Below, piece by piece: positions 43,741 through 54,257 of a DNA stretch of 64,000 nucleotides (positions are counted from its first letter, which is position 1; the number at the start of each line of letters is the position of its first letter). Location: positions 62,001 through 126,000 of the forward strand of contig NZ_JXQD01000005.1 of assembly GCF_002100145.1 (NCBI RefSeq). Direction: 5' to 3'. The position numbers and the translations under genes are program-made. Source of the stretch: Vibrio sp. qd031. GTDB lineage: Bacteria > Pseudomonadota > Gammaproteobacteria > Enterobacterales > Vibrionaceae. Below the pieces are notes generated by a model that made no database searches, had not been told where the DNA came from, and saw only the letters and a program-made list of their open reading frames with translations.

Positions 43741-44482
43741 GTGAAGCCCCCTCTGGTTTAAACATTGCAATCACATAGTCTTTTGACGACTCGATTTTAC
43801 CTTGGTTGACGGCAGCAGCAGGATCGACACTTTTCGGGCAGACTTCAGAGCAGTAACCGACAAACGTACAGCCCCAAGCGCCATTTTCACCATTGATCAG
43901 CTTCATGCGCTCATCTTTACCGTTGTCACGGCTGTCCAGGTTGTAACGATGCGCAAGAGTCAGCGCTGCTGGACCGATAAACTCAGGGTTTAGACCAAAC
44001 TGAGGACACGCGGCATAACACAAACCACAGTTAATGCAGGCAGCAAACTGCTTGTAGCGAGCCATTTGCTCTGGTGTTTGAAGGTTGGTGCCGTCTTCTG
44101 GCGTGCGATCATTACCAATAATGTATGGCTTGATGGCTTCAAGACGCTCAATAAACGGAGTCATATCCACGATGAGATCTTTCTCAATTGGGAAATTCGC
44201 AAGTGCTTCAATTGTGACGCCAGTTGGATACTCACGCAGGAAGGTTTTACACGCCAGCTTTGGCACGTTGTTCACCATGATCCCACAAGAGCCACATATG
44301 GCCATCCGACAAGACCAGCGATACGCTAAGTCTTTGTCTAGATTATCTTTAATGTAGCCAATAGCATCGAGAATCGACATCGTCTCGTCAAAGGGCACAT
44401 CAAAGGTTTGCAGGTACGGAGCGTCATCTTTTTCTGGGTCATAACGCGAGATACTGACTTTTTGAATACGATTTGGAGACAT
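43733..44482 (-). CDS. frdB: Fumarate reductase iron-sulfur subunit
   Basis: 249 residues with an N-terminal 2Fe-2S ferredoxin domain ('[22 protein letters not shown]', about residues 57-78). C-terminal 4Fe-4S and 3Fe-4S sites lie in '[14 protein letters not shown]' (about residues 149-162) and '[17 protein letters not shown]'. It carries electrons from menaquinol to FrdA. Start is two bases after the frdA stop, so coupled. Confidence 0.97.
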   Translation of the reverse strand: MSPNRIQKVSISRYDPEKDDAPYLQTFDVPFDETMSILDAIGYIKDNLDKDLAYRWSCRMAICGSCGIMVNNVPKLACKTFLREYPTGVTIEALANFPIEKDLIVDMTPFIERLEAIKPYIIGNDRTPEDGTNLQTPEQMARYKQFAACINCGLCYAACPQFGLNPEFIGPAALTLAHRYNLDSRDNGKDERMKLINGENGAWGCTFVGYCSEVCPKSVDPAAAVNQGKIESSKDYVIAMFKPEGASHD

Positions 44483-44484
44483 GA

Positions 44485-46314
44485 TTATTGCTCTCCTTGC
44501 TGTGTTTGATTGGACTCAGTAGCCTCTGCTGCTGCTTTCTCTTCAGCGGCGGCTTTCTCAGCGGCTTCACCATAAAGACGAGCTTTAGGCTGCGATTTGG
44601 TGATCGTCACCTTGCTGTAATCGATGGTTGGGGCGCTGTCGGCTTGATAGAACGACAAACTGTGTTTAAGGAAGTTGTCGTCATCACGCTCAGTGCATCC
44701 ATCGTCAAGACGTTGGTGGGCGCCGCGAGATTCTTTACGCAAAATCGCCGAGTGCGCCATAGCTTCAGCAACATCCAGTCCATAACCAATTTCGATGGCG
44801 TATAGAAGGTCAGTATTGAATACGCTGCCCTTATCTTTGATGCTGATGTTTTTGTAGCGCTGTTTTAGCTCGGCCAATTTGTCGATGGTTTGTTGCATCA
44901 AATCTTCACGACGATAAATACCACAACCCGCTTCCATCGCATGACCCATTTCAGTACGGATATCAGACCAGTTTTCGTCGCCTTCTTGACTGCGAAGCGC
45001 GTCAATACGTGCTTGGACATCATCAATTTGGGCTTGAATGGCGTCATCGTTCCAACCGCTAAACTCGGTGGCACGTTTTACCGCGTGCTCACCCGCAACG
45101 CGGCCAAATACCACAAACTCGGCCAAAGAGTTTGACCCCAGGCGGTTTGCACCATGTAAGCCTACAGAGGCACACTCACCGACCGCAAACAGACCTTTGA
45201 TTCGTGTTTCACACTGTGGATCGGTTTCAATTCCGCCCATGGTGTAGTGAACGGTAGGTCGAATTGGAATTGGCTCTTTAGCCGGATCGACATTGACGTA
45301 CGCTTTAGCCAGTTCACAAATGAATGGCAGGCGCTCTTGCAGGTACTCTTCCCCTAAGTGGCGAAGATCGAGGTGAACCACATCACCCAGTGGGTGCTCG
45401 ATGGTATTGCCTTTTTGCTGCTCGTGCCAGAACGCTTGCGAGACCTTATCGCGCGGGCCAAGTTCCATGTATTTGTTCTTTGGCTCACCGACTGGGGTTT
45501 CAGGCCCCATGCCGTAATCTTGTAGATAACGATAGCCGTCTTTATTGACGATGATGCCACCTTCACCACGACACCCTTCGGTCATGAGGATGCCGGTGCC
45601 CGGCAGACCTGTTGGGTGGTATTGCACAAATTCCATATCACGCAGTGGCACGCCGTGACGATAAGCCATCGCCATGCCGTCGCCTGTCACAATGCCGCCA
45701 TTGGTATTGGTGTGGTAAACGCGACCAGCGCCACCGGTTGCAAGTACCACCGATTTAGCTTTGATGGCAACCAGTTCACCTTCAGACATATGAATGGCAA
45801 TCAGACCTTGAACTTCGCCGTCATCGACCAATAAGTCGACCACAAAGTACTCGTCGTAACGTTTGATTTGTGGATATTTAATGGAGGTTTGAAACAGAGT
45901 ATGAAGCATGTGGAAGCCGGTTTTATCGGCCGCGAACCACGTACGTTCTACTTTCATGCCGCCAAAGCGGCGCACGTTGACTTCGCCATTCTCTTTGCGG
46001 CTCCAAGGGCAGCCCCACTGTTCCATTTGGATCATTTCGCGTGTGGCATTTTCGACAAAGTATTCCACAACGTCTTGCTCACACAACCAATCGCCACCGC
46101 CTACGGTGTCGTTAAAGTGATTGTCTAAGCTGTCTTCGTCTTTTACAACGGCGGCGGATCCACCTTCTGCGGCCACAGTATGGGAACGCATTGGATAGAC
46201 TTTGGAAATGAGTGCAATTTCAAGATCTGGATTCGCTTCGGCAGCGGCGATAGCGGTACGAAGTCCCGCACCTCCAGCGCCAATGACAGCGATATCTGTG
46301 GTTATGGTTTTCAC
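44485..46314 (-). CDS. frdA: Fumarate reductase flavoprotein subunit
   Basis: Catalytic subunit reducing fumarate to succinate in anaerobic respiration. '[19 protein letters not shown]' FAD-binding motif lies at residues about 9-27, '[12 protein letters not shown]' (covalent FAD His) near residue 44, and the active-site region 'HTLFQTS' and '[26 protein letters not shown]' near residues 230-255. GTG 46314 is favoured over the longer frame (46356) because GGAGGG precedes it by eight bases; length 609 (E. coli 602). The C-terminal tail is Ala/Glu-rich, longer than usual. With aspA and dcuA in this window it completes aspartate-to-succinate respiration. Confidence 0.97.
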   Translation of the reverse strand: MKTITTDIAVIGAGGAGLRTAIAAAEANPDLEIALISKVYPMRSHTVAAEGGSAAVVKDEDSLDNHFNDTVGGGDWLCEQDVVEYFVENATREMIQMEQWGCPWSRKENGEVNVRRFGGMKVERTWFAADKTGFHMLHTLFQTSIKYPQIKRYDEYFVVDLLVDDGEVQGLIAIHMSEGELVAIKAKSVVLATGGAGRVYHTNTNGGIVTGDGMAMAYRHGVPLRDMEFVQYHPTGLPGTGILMTEGCRGEGGIIVNKDGYRYLQDYGMGPETPVGEPKNKYMELGPRDKVSQAFWHEQQKGNTIEHPLGDVVHLDLRHLGEEYLQERLPFICELAKAYVNVDPAKEPIPIRPTVHYTMGGIETDPQCETRIKGLFAVGECASVGLHGANRLGSNSLAEFVVFGRVAGEHAVKRATEFSGWNDDAIQAQIDDVQARIDALRSQEGDENWSDIRTEMGHAMEAGCGIYRREDLMQQTIDKLAELKQRYKNISIKDKGSVFNTDLLYAIEIGYGLDVAEAMAHSAILRKESRGAHQRLDDGCTERDDDNFLKHSLSFYQADSAPTIDYSKVTITKSQPKARLYGEAAEKAAAEEKAAAEATESNQTQQGEQ

Positions 46315-46679
46315 AGTTACCCTCCACAAGGTCAAAGATGCCACGTTCACAGTCATGTTCGCATGAGGGTGAGGGGCATGAGGAATGTTAAATCATCAAA
46401 GAAACTAGGGGTATAGTAGAGCTTTACCTTGACGATTAAATTGACTCTGGCTCCTTTTTCACTCAATTTTGCCAAGTGAGTCATGGATTTGTTGCGAACT
46501 GTGACGCTGCTCTTAATTTTACGTTTGCTGACAATAATCCAACAAAAGACTTAGAAACAAAGGCTTGCAGAGATTTTTTGTAAAAGTTTTTATGTCGATT
46601 GGTTGAGCGAATATTGTGGGTTGCAAGATTCTGCACGCGCTTTATTATCGGCAGCGACCATTGAAAGAGGAAGTACCAA
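46315..46679. promoter_or_regulatory. Divergent frdA/epmA control region
   Basis: Carries the frd and epmA promoters. A half-REP remnant, ATTGACTCTGGCTCCTTTTTC, covers about 46439-46459. An inverted repeat CACTCAATTTTGCCAAGTG is near 46461. I see no full FNR consensus site. No gene. Confidence 0.45.
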
Positions 46680-47651
46680 GTGAATCAAGATTGGAAACCT
46701 AGTGCATCGATAGCATCGCTAAAGCAGCGCGCTCAAATTATTGCGTCTGTACGTCAGTTTTTTAGCCAGCGTGATGTATGGGAAGCCGATACTCCGGCGC
46801 TTAGCCAAGCGACAGTGACCGATATTCACTTGCACACCTTCTCCACACAGTTTATTGGCCCTGGCTTTGCCAATGGGCAGACGCTGTATTGCATGACCAG
46901 TCCCGAATTTCACATGAAGCGGCTCCTTGCTGCGGGCAGTGGCTGCATATATCAAATCAACAAAGCGTTTCGTAACGAAGAATCGGGTCGCTTCCACAAT
47001 CCTGAATTTACCATGCTTGAGTGGTATCGAGTGGGGTTTGATCATCACGCGCTAATGGATGAAATGTCCGAGCTCTTACAATTGATTCTGCCCATCACGC
47101 ACTGCGATAGAACGACCTATCAGCAAGCGTTCATCGCGCAATTATCCTTATGTCCGCTGGAAGCCAGTGTTGAACAGTTGCAACAAAAAGTGGCTGAACT
47201 TGGGATGGCAGATTTAGCGCACACCGAATCAGATCGAGATACCCTGCTGCAGATACTATTTAGTGTGGGTGTCGAGCCAAACATTGGGCAGCAGGCTCCG
47301 GTAATGGTGTACGATTTTCCTGCTTCTCAAGCGGCTTTGGCAAAGATTAATGACTCTGACCTCAGAGTTGCCGATCGATTTGAGGTGTACTTTAAAGGTG
47401 TTGAGCTGGCCAATGGATTTCACGAGCTGCAAAACGCCGATGAACAGCTGCGCCGCTTTGAACAAGATAATCAAAAAAGACAGTCTATGGGGCTGCCACA
47501 ACAGCCTATTGACCATCATTTGATTGCGGCATTGCAGGCCGGCCTTCCCCATTGTGCGGGTGTGGCGTTAGGGGTCGATCGTTTGGTTATGCTAGCGACA
47601 CAGGCAACGCACATTGATGAGGTGTTGGCGTTTCCCGTATCGCGGGCATAA
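46680..47651 (+). CDS. epmA: EF-P--(R)-beta-lysine ligase EpmA
   Basis: A class II lysyl-tRNA synthetase paralogue without the anticodon domain; attaches beta-lysine to EF-P Lys34. 323 residues; motif 2-type '[21 protein letters not shown]' region (about residues 98-118), '[19 protein letters not shown]'-like substrate region upstream, and motif 3 '[13 protein letters not shown]' near residue 298. GTG 46680 follows AGAGGAAGTACCAA. Position next to frdA matches E. coli. Confidence 0.96.
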   Translation: MNQDWKPSASIASLKQRAQIIASVRQFFSQRDVWEADTPALSQATVTDIHLHTFSTQFIGPGFANGQTLYCMTSPEFHMKRLLAAGSGCIYQINKAFRNEESGRFHNPEFTMLEWYRVGFDHHALMDEMSELLQLILPITHCDRTTYQQAFIAQLSLCPLEASVEQLQQKVAELGMADLAHTESDRDTLLQILFSVGVEPNIGQQAPVMVYDFPASQAALAKINDSDLRVADRFEVYFKGVELANGFHELQNADEQLRRFEQDNQKRQSMGLPQQPIDHHLIAALQAGLPHCAGVALGVDRLVMLATQATHIDEVLAFPVSRA

Positions 47652-47652
47652 T

Positions 47653-48537
47653 TTAACTGACGATGAGCGCGGTACCGACAACGGCAAGCGCCGCCCCCAG
47701 CCAAGAGTATCGATTGGGACGCTGCTTGGTGTAGAGCCACAGCAGGGGCAGTACCATAATAGGCGTGGTTGATGACAGCAGTGCGACCATGCCGACATTA
47801 CCTTCTTGCAGCGCAAATAAAATCAGCGTCATACCCACGGCCATGGCTAAAAAACCATTGACCACAGTAATGGAGAACATCTTTACGTTCATCGGGTTGT
47901 GCGCTTTGGCCAGTTTGGCTCCGCTGATTAAAAACAGTGAGTGAGCAATGAACGCGGTGATCATTCGGATGGCCGATGCGGCAATAGGATCGGCTTCGGT
48001 TTGCATGACGGGTTTAGCGATTATTCCGCCCAGTGCCTGACATAATGCAGCGGTAAGGCCCAGCCCCACGGCAAACCACAGGTTTCCACGGATAGATTCC
48101 CAAGCGTGGCTATTACCACGGCGTCCGAAGTAGATGGCAAACACCACGCCACTAAACACCAGTATGGCCCCAAGCATTTCTAGGCCTTGAAAGCGCTCGT
48201 CGAACAACCAAAACCCAAGCAATGCAGAGAACAGTGCGTGGCACGAAAACAACAGCCCAGCTTGCCTTGGCCCCATACGATTCATACACGCAAACAGTGC
48301 TGTGTCCCCAATGAATATGCCGATTAATCCAGACAGTGCCATTGGCCACAGGTAGCTCATTTCGATGCTTGACCAGCCACCAACCACAAACGCCATTATG
48401 GTTAATATGACTGCAGTGGCACCCATGCGCCATCGACTATACGCAAATGGACCTAAATGCTTGGCAGGTGTTACAGAGATTAGGCTTGAAAACGCCCATA
48501 AAAAGGCGGCCGCAAGGGCCATCCATTCGTAACCCAT
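47653..48537 (-). CDS. EamA/DMT-family transporter
   Basis: A 294-residue drug/metabolite-type permease with two EamA repeats (about residues 5-135 and 155-290), each with about five TM helices. 'FLWAFSSLISVTPAKHLGPFAYSRWRM' and 'LLFSCHALFSALLGFWLFDERF' mark the first repeat, and 'LLSSTTPIMVLPLLWLYTKQRP' the second. ATG 48537 with GGGAGCCCTA upstream is chosen over 48573. Substrate unknown. Convergent with epmA (one base apart). Confidence 0.85.
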   Translation of the reverse strand: MGYEWMALAAAFLWAFSSLISVTPAKHLGPFAYSRWRMGATAVILTIMAFVVGGWSSIEMSYLWPMALSGLIGIFIGDTALFACMNRMGPRQAGLLFSCHALFSALLGFWLFDERFQGLEMLGAILVFSGVVFAIYFGRRGNSHAWESIRGNLWFAVGLGLTAALCQALGGIIAKPVMQTEADPIAASAIRMITAFIAHSLFLISGAKLAKAHNPMNVKMFSITVVNGFLAMAVGMTLILFALQEGNVGMVALLSSTTPIMVLPLLWLYTKQRPNRYSWLGAALAVVGTALIVS

Positions 48538-48569
48538 TAGGGCTCCCAATGCGGTAGTAGTAAAAACAG

Positions 48570-48600
48570 ACAAGCCGCTACTTAATCATAGCGGCTTGTT
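48570..48600 (-). terminator. Terminator of the DASS transporter gene
   Basis: ACAAGCCGCT/AGCGGCTTGT stem with ten-base loop; minus strand continues TCTGTTTTTA. 30 bases past that gene's stop; supports the later start for the EamA gene. Confidence 0.8.
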
Positions 48601-48629
48601 TGATGCAATATTTTCGCTAAAACAGATTG

Positions 48630-50045
48630 TTAGGTGAGAATCATCAACGCGACAAACAGAATCGAAAGACCGACGACTCCGACGATAATACCCGCTTTAG
48701 CCATATCTCTACTTTCTATCAAACCCGTCGAGTAGGCTAATGAGTTTGGTGGGGTAGAGACAGGCAGGATCATACCCAGTGAGGCCGCAAAGGCGACAAC
48801 AACAAGTAATCCCTGCATCCCGCCAAAGGACTCAAGACTGCTCATTGAGCTGCCAATGGCTGCGGCAATGGGCATCAGTAAGTTGGCGGTGGCGGTGTTG
48901 GACATAAAGTTTGCCATTAACCAGCACACTAAAGCCAAGGTAACAATAACCGCAAATGCCGACAGCGATTCATAATCAATGGCGTGCGCTAGCGCTACCG
49001 CAAGTCCTGTTTTCTCAAGGCCAATACCAATGGCAATACCACCAGCCACTAGCCACAGTACATCCCAGTTGATTTGTTTAATCTCTGACTTGCCCATAAT
49101 GCCGGTTAGGGTGAATACTGCCAGCGGTATGATGGATACCACGTAAGTATTCATACCGTGCCACTTGGTGGTGAGCCACAGCAAGATGGTGGCGATGAAG
49201 GTGACGTACACCACGATGGCGCGCCAGTGTTTACTAAACTGGCCACTAAGCTCTAGACGAAGCGACTTTTGCTGAGCAGGAAACAGCTTTTGCAGCAGCA
49301 GCCATGCGATGGCCAATTGCACAATGACAAAGGGCAGGCCAAAGCTCATCCACGTTAGGAAATCAATGCTGTTTTCACCCGTGAGGTATTGCAATGCAAT
49401 GGCGTTAGGCGGGGTACCAATGGGCGTTGCCATCCCGCCGGTATTTGCAGCAATAGGAATACACAGAACCAGTGCTTTTATACCCGTGTCCCCTTTAGGG
49501 GCGGCAGCAACGATGGGGCTGAGCAGCGCCAACATCATTACCGTCGTCGCAGTGTTGGACATAAACATTGAGAAAATGGCGGTTATTAGCATTAACCCGA
49601 GCATGATAAATCTGGGCTGTTCACCAAAAGGCTTAAGTAACACACGGGCTAAATTGTTGTCGAGATTGTATTTTGCGGCCGAAATGGCTAACGCGAACCC
49701 GCCCATGAATAGAATAATAATAGGGGATGAAAATGCGCCAAAAATATCGGTATAAGGAACCAAAACGCCTAGGTTTTCTGCGCTCGAAGCGCTGGTTAGG
49801 GAGGCGAGCCCTTTGTTGGAAATGAATATCAACTCCAAGGTAATGATCAATATGGACGTGGCAAAGACAGGTACGGGCTCCAACACCCAAAGTAGCGCAG
49901 CCATTACAAATATGGCGAGCAGACGATGTTGCGTCACGGTGAGATCGTGTATCGGGATTGCTGAGGTTGGAAGGATATAAATGAATAACGGGATCAAGGT
50001 GCATACTGCCAATTTGATCGCAGTATGTCGGTGTGGTCCTAACAT
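48630..50045 (-). CDS. DASS/SLC13 family di/tricarboxylate transporter (VcINDY-like)
   Basis: A 471-residue Na+-coupled transporter without RCK domains. Both SNT substrate/sodium motifs are present: 'FMSNTATTVMMLALLSP' near residue 160 and 'FMSNTATANLLMPIAAA' near residue 380. 'GGMATPIGTPPNAIALQYL' (about residues 203-221) and 'LPVSTPPNSLAYSTG' near residue 425 are the paired re-entrant signatures. This fits C4-dicarboxylate or citrate uptake. It is distinct from the sulfate-type SLC13 protein at 68. Single gene with its own terminator. Confidence 0.88.
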   Translation of the reverse strand: MLGPHRHTAIKLAVCTLIPLFIYILPTSAIPIHDLTVTQHRLLAIFVMAALLWVLEPVPVFATSILIITLELIFISNKGLASLTSASSAENLGVLVPYTDIFGAFSSPIIILFMGGFALAISAAKYNLDNNLARVLLKPFGEQPRFIMLGLMLITAIFSMFMSNTATTVMMLALLSPIVAAAPKGDTGIKALVLCIPIAANTGGMATPIGTPPNAIALQYLTGENSIDFLTWMSFGLPFVIVQLAIAWLLLQKLFPAQQKSLRLELSGQFSKHWRAIVVYVTFIATILLWLTTKWHGMNTYVVSIIPLAVFTLTGIMGKSEIKQINWDVLWLVAGGIAIGIGLEKTGLAVALAHAIDYESLSAFAVIVTLALVCWLMANFMSNTATANLLMPIAAAIGSSMSSLESFGGMQGLLVVVAFAASLGMILPVSTPPNSLAYSTGLIESRDMAKAGIIVGVVGLSILFVALMILT

Positions 50046-50390
50046 TGCAAAGCTCCGTGCAAGCTGCCCAATTGAATGAAGTGAACAGCATACCGAATAT
50101 AAAAATCAGGGTCTTAGATCGCGGTAGAGTATTTAATCAGTGACCGAGGGAATCGGCCTAAATGTTGTTTATGGTCAAAAAAGGAACGTGTATGTTGGCG
50201 TTTTGCCCAGAGAATGGCGACCAACTTTTTCGCCATTGGCTCAGCGCGTCATAAACGCATGCTCAAAAGCAATTGTGGCATTGTCTGAAGGACTTTATGC
50301 GACTGCCGGGGGAGTTGATATAAAAAGACCAGCTCATTTCTCGCAGGGCAAGATAAGGGCTGGTCATGTCATTGCCGAGGTGCGGTGTGG
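50046..50390. other. Gap upstream of the DASS gene and downstream of rraA (345 bp), including the rraA terminator
   Basis: Terminator at 50322-50365: GACCAGC/GCTGGTC stem with a long loop, and TTTTTA on the minus strand after it. The rest carries the DASS promoter; a palindromic CGGCCTAAATG is not significant. No gene seen. Confidence 0.6.
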
Positions 50391-50912
50391 CTACTCTTCG
50401 ATATCGTCGACGTCGTTATCTAGGTCGAAGTCAACCTCTAACGGCTCTTGCGAAATAATGATGCCAGTGTTATCCGCGTATAGGTAATCTTCTGGTAAAA
50501 ATGTCACCCCACCAAAATTGACAGGCACATCGATGTCACCGATGTTTTGCGCCGCAGCGCCAACCGGAATTGAGGCTAAGGCTTGAATGCCGATACTCAT
50601 GTCTTCGAGATCATCAACCTCACGAACACAGCCGTAAACCACGATGCCTTCCCACTCATTTTCTTCAGCCAATGACGCTAATTCTGCATCAATGAGTGCT
50701 CGTCGAAGTGAACCGCCGCCATCGATCAGCAACACGCGACCGTCACCATCTTCTTCGAGAATGGAGCGGATGATACCGTTGTCTTCAAAACATTTTACCG
50801 TGGTCAATTGACCTGCGAATGATGCGCTCCCACCAAAATTACTGAACATGGGCTCAACAACATCAACCTGATCTAGGTAGACATCGCATAGGGCAGACGT
50901 ATTGTATTCCAT
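50391..50912 (-). CDS. rraA: Ribonuclease E activity regulator RraA
   Basis: A 173-residue trimeric inhibitor of RNase E. Conserved: '[22 protein letters not shown]' near residue 7, 'TVKCFEDNG' near residue 38, '[20 protein letters not shown]' near residue 62 and '[11 protein letters not shown]' near residue 145. ATG 50912 ('[10 protein letters not shown]') aligns with E. coli; the longer frame to 50975 is unlikely. The acidic tail (DNDVDDIEE) extends past the E. coli end. menA is just upstream, as in E. coli in reverse order of the usual rraA-menA operon spacing. Confidence 0.96.
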   Translation of the reverse strand: MEYNTSALCDVYLDQVDVVEPMFSNFGGSASFAGQLTTVKCFEDNGIIRSILEEDGDGRVLLIDGGGSLRRALIDAELASLAEENEWEGIVVYGCVREVDDLEDMSIGIQALASIPVGAAAQNIGDIDVPVNFGGVTFLPEDYLYADNTGIIISQEPLEVDFDLDNDVDDIEE

Positions 50913-51022
50913 TCTCGTTACACCTTTATCGGCTAGCATGAAGTTTGAGTATATCCCTAAGCTATTGGAATTCAATGATTAGAAGCAATCTTTCCTCAAC
51001 AAACGTTGCGAGGTCACGCTTA

Positions 51023-51931
51023 TTAATCCACCAACAGCGCAACGATAAATATCACATTAACCATCAGTGCGGTTTTGACCACATCGCCCATTAATGGTGC
51101 GACCTGCGAGGGGTAGTCACACTCTTTAATCTTGCCACAGTGCACCGCAATTGGGGCGAGCGCGATGGAGTAAATCGCGATCGACAAAATTGAAGCGTCG
51201 ATAAACACCAGATAGCAGGCAAACAGAGCCCACGCCAACCCGCACAATATTAAGTGATATTGTTTCGCGCTTTGTAAGCCAATGCGCACAGGGACGGTGT
51301 GTTTTCCGCTGGCTTCATCGTTATCGATGTCACGCATATTGTTAATGTTGAGCACTGCTACCGACAGTAAACCACTGGCGGCGGCAGGAATAAGAGATAA
51401 CCGGTTAAATACACCCGTGTGCAAAATTTCACTGCCAATCACGCCAACAAATCCAAAGAACAGTAGCACGGCAAGATCGCCTAGTCCCAAATACCCGTAT
51501 GGCCGTTTGCCGACCGTATAAGCGACGGCGGCTAGCATTGAGCTGATCCCCACACCTAAATAGAGTACGATTTGAGTTGGCGTATTCACCGAGATCATCA
51601 CCAACGCTAAGCCGGATATCAGTGTTAGTACGGACGTGACCCAAAGGGCCTTTTTCATGGTAGGTAAACTGATTTCCCCAGACTGCACGGCGCGAGTGGG
51701 GCCGATGCGTTGTTCGTTGTCAGTACCTTTTATTGCGTCCCCATAATCATTGGCCAGATTCGACAGTATTTGCAGTAATGACGCGGTGATGATTGCGAGC
51801 ACTAAGGTACTTACTGAGAGCGCGCCATTGGTATACGCCAATGTACTGCCCAATAATATGGAACAAAGAGCAAGGGGGAGTGTTTTTGGCCGAGTTGCGC
51901 CAATCCACGCTTGTATAGGTATGGTGTTCAT
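51023..51931 (-). CDS. menA: 1,4-dihydroxy-2-naphthoate polyprenyltransferase MenA
   Basis: UbiA-superfamily enzyme attaching the isoprenoid chain in menaquinone synthesis. 302 residues, about nine TM helices. 'LSNLANDYGDAIKGTD' (Asp-rich motif 1, about residues 56-71) and 'NINNMRDIDNDEASGKHTVPVRIG' (motif 2, near residue 195) bind Mg-prenyl diphosphate. Menaquinol feeds the FrdABCD complex encoded 5 kb away. Upstream of rraA on the same strand. Confidence 0.95.
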   Translation of the reverse strand: MNTIPIQAWIGATRPKTLPLALCSILLGSTLAYTNGALSVSTLVLAIITASLLQILSNLANDYGDAIKGTDNEQRIGPTRAVQSGEISLPTMKKALWVTSVLTLISGLALVMISVNTPTQIVLYLGVGISSMLAAVAYTVGKRPYGYLGLGDLAVLLFFGFVGVIGSEILHTGVFNRLSLIPAAASGLLSVAVLNINNMRDIDNDEASGKHTVPVRIGLQSAKQYHLILCGLAWALFACYLVFIDASILSIAIYSIALAPIAVHCGKIKECDYPSQVAPLMGDVVKTALMVNVIFIVALLVD

Positions 51932-52041
51932 TCAATGTGTGTTGGTATCGATTAATGCGTCGAGTATATCAAAAGCGTCGCTTTAGTTCAGGGTTGTCCG
52001 CTTTACTGTGATGATGCAATCATAAGCGTCACTCAACAACT

Positions 52042-52081
52042 AAAAAAAGAGCCCAAAGTGTAGCTGCACCTTAGGCTCTTT
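52042..52081 (-). terminator. Terminator of the sugar ABC operon
   Basis: AAAGAGCC/GGGCTCTTT arms on the minus strand around a 19-base loop, then TTTT. 22 bases past the binding-protein stop. Confidence 0.88.
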
Positions 52082-52102
52082 AGGGGAGGAGTCTTTAGTT
52101 AT

Positions 52103-53329
52103 TTATTTAAACGTACGTTGACGCGTTTTCTCTAGACGCTCAAGGATCTTCTCAATACGGTCTGGGTGGACCATAAATTCTTGGAAGCCTTTCATGCCTT
52201 CAGTCGCCATTGCAGGATCGGTATCGCGGTCATAGAACTGAGCCGTACCGTCTGCAGAACCCAGCATTGCCACGCCTTTATCCAGGAATGGGTCAGATTT
52301 AGCTTTGGCTTTGTTGTTGGTTGGAATTTGCAGCAGCATTTCGTTAATCAACTGCTGATTTTCTGGCAATGCAACAAAGGCTAGGAACTTACGCGCGTCT
52401 TCTTTGTTCTTCGCTTTCGATGGAATGTGAATCGTATCCATTGGTGCATCTTCCGCCATACCTACAGAAGGGTCGATGCTTGGGAACTGGAAAAAGCCCA
52501 TTTTGCCATCAAGTTCTTTGGGGAAGTTTGGCGTAATGAAGTTGCCCATTAGGTACATTGCGGCTTCACCGTTGTACAAGAAGGGTTGCGCTTCCTGCCA
52601 CGAGTAAGACGCGTGGTTTTCTAGGTAGTAACCTGGCTCAACCAGTTCTGCCCAGTTGGCAAAGGTTTTCTTCACGCGATCATCGGTGTAGGGCACTTTA
52701 CCGTCCATCAACTCAATGTGGAAGTCCAGACCGTTAGTACGCATGTTGATGTAATCAAACCAACCCGCAGCCGTCCATAGGTATTTGGTACCGATGGTAA
52801 ACGGTGCCACGTTGTTTTCTTTTAATGTCGCAGATGCCGCTTTTAGCTCATCCCACGTTTTTGGCTCGCTAATACCATATTGATCAAAGATATCTTTACG
52901 GTAGTACACGCCCCATTGGTAGTAGGTGTATGGCACACCATATTGCTTGCCGTTTACGGTCATCGCAGGTTGCGCCGCCGCAAAGTCTTCGTTCATGCCG
53001 TTCGCCGTCCACATATCGCTGACGTCTTCAAATAGACCACGGTCAACGAACGCTTTCATACGGTTACCAGCGTACCAGAACACAACATCAGGTGGCGAGG
53101 TAACCAGCCAGTTACGAATCGTGGTTTTGTATGACTCGTGGTCGTACAGGTTATATTTTACTTCGATATCTGGATTCGCTTGCTCAAAGCGGTTGATGAT
53201 CTCAGCCCATGCTTCTTTAGGTGCTGGGTCGGAGGCATCGGAGTTAATGACCAGAGTACCAGCCATTGCAGACGTCGCAACTGTTGCTGCGAGTGCTGTA
53301 GTAGCGGCAATGTGTTTCACGTATTTCAT
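52103..53329 (-). CDS. Carbohydrate ABC transporter substrate-binding protein
   Basis: About 408 residues from ATG 53329 (AAGGACCTTACCT upstream), with a signal peptide ending 'TSAMAG' near residue 23. The mature protein has the MalE/UgpB-like (family 1) fold: 'NRFEQANPDIEVKYNLYDHESYKTTIRNWL', 'PPDVVFWYAGNRMKAFVDRGLFEDVSDMW' and 'AMYLMGNFITPNF'. The two 'W/Y' rich stretches fit sugar stacking. Ligand unknown. It is the third gene after two permeases. The frame extends to 53422 but the extra N terminus lacks a signal and is ignored. Confidence 0.9.
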   Translation of the reverse strand: MKYVKHIAATTALAATVATSAMAGTLVINSDASDPAPKEAWAEIINRFEQANPDIEVKYNLYDHESYKTTIRNWLVTSPPDVVFWYAGNRMKAFVDRGLFEDVSDMWTANGMNEDFAAAQPAMTVNGKQYGVPYTYYQWGVYYRKDIFDQYGISEPKTWDELKAASATLKENNVAPFTIGTKYLWTAAGWFDYINMRTNGLDFHIELMDGKVPYTDDRVKKTFANWAELVEPGYYLENHASYSWQEAQPFLYNGEAAMYLMGNFITPNFPKELDGKMGFFQFPSIDPSVGMAEDAPMDTIHIPSKAKNKEDARKFLAFVALPENQQLINEMLLQIPTNNKAKAKSDPFLDKGVAMLGSADGTAQFYDRDTDPAMATEGMKGFQEFMVHPDRIEKILERLEKTRQRTFK

Positions 53330-53408
53330 AGGTAAGGTCCTTATTATTGAGCGCAAGGCTCTGTTCCACTTATTGTTGTTATGTGTCGTCGTTGTGCATG
53401 CACAGGTG

Positions 53409-54257
53409 CTATTTCGTTGCACCTAAGGTTAATCCCGCAATAAAGTGTTTTTGCATTGCAAAGAACAGCATTACTGGCGGTATTGCGGCCACGACAGCAC
53501 CTGCCGACATAAACTGCCAAGAGGCGAGCCATTGGCCCTGTAGGGAGCTGAGACCGGCTGTTACCGGTCGGACATCGTCACTTTGTACCAACACGAGTGC
53601 CCAGAAATAATCATTCCAAATAAAGGTAAAGACGAGTACCGCCAAAGCCGCTAAAGCGGGCCTTACAAGAGGCAGTACTATGAATGTAAATATGCGCCAC
53701 TCTTTTACCCCTTCAACACGTGCTGCTTCTATCAAAGCATCGGGGATGCCGACAATGAAGTTACGCATAAAGAGGGTACAAAAGCCGGCCTGGAAAGCGA
53801 CATGGAAGAAAATTAATGCCCAGTGGGTATCGTAAAGCCCTAAGGTAATCGTTAGATCACGAACCGGGATCATCAGGATCTGAAAGGGCACAAAGTTACC
53901 GCCAATGAACAGAGCGAAGATCCAGATATTGCCTTTAAAGCGATATTTAGCCAATGCGAAACCCGCTAAAGTCGAGAGCGCAACTGCACCCATTACCGAA
54001 GGGATAGTGATCATCAAGCTGTTGAGTAGGTAATCACCCATGGCGGTGGAGGTGAACACCTGGGTGTAGTTTTCGACAAAATGAATCTCTTCCGGCCAAC
54101 CCCAATAGTTACCCTTGTTGATATCGTCGATTGAGCGCAGTGACGTTAACATAACCGCAAGCAGTGGTAGCAACCACAAGATAATGGTAAAGGGTAATGC
54201 CACACGATAACTGATGTTGGCCAGTGGGCCTGCTTTTTGAATCGGTTGTGGGAACAT
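53409..54257 (-). CDS. Sugar ABC transporter permease (MalG-type)
   Basis: 282 residues with six TM helices and the EAA loop 'EAARVEGVKEWRIFTFIVLPLVRPAL' near residue 190, which docks to an ATPase. It overlaps the preceding permease by one base. No ATPase gene follows; the third gene is the binding protein. Confidence 0.92.
   Translation of the reverse strand: MFPQPIQKAGPLANISYRVALPFTIILWLLPLLAVMLTSLRSIDDINKGNYWGWPEEIHFVENYTQVFTSTAMGDYLLNSLMITIPSVMGAVALSTLAGFALAKYRFKGNIWIFALFIGGNFVPFQILMIPVRDLTITLGLYDTHWALIFFHVAFQAGFCTLFMRNFIVGIPDALIEAARVEGVKEWRIFTFIVLPLVRPALAALAVLVFTFIWNDYFWALVLVQSDDVRPVTAGLSSLQGQWLASWQFMSAGAVVAAIPPVMLFFAMQKHFIAGLTLGATK

Noticed and set aside
46315..46679. FNR site for frdABCD
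   Set aside because: No TTGAT-N4-ATCAA match found by eye; anaerobic control is expected from knowledge but not shown here.
53347..53610. Plus-strand 87-codon frame opposite the sugar permease
   Set aside because: Antisense shadow of a well-supported membrane-protein gene.
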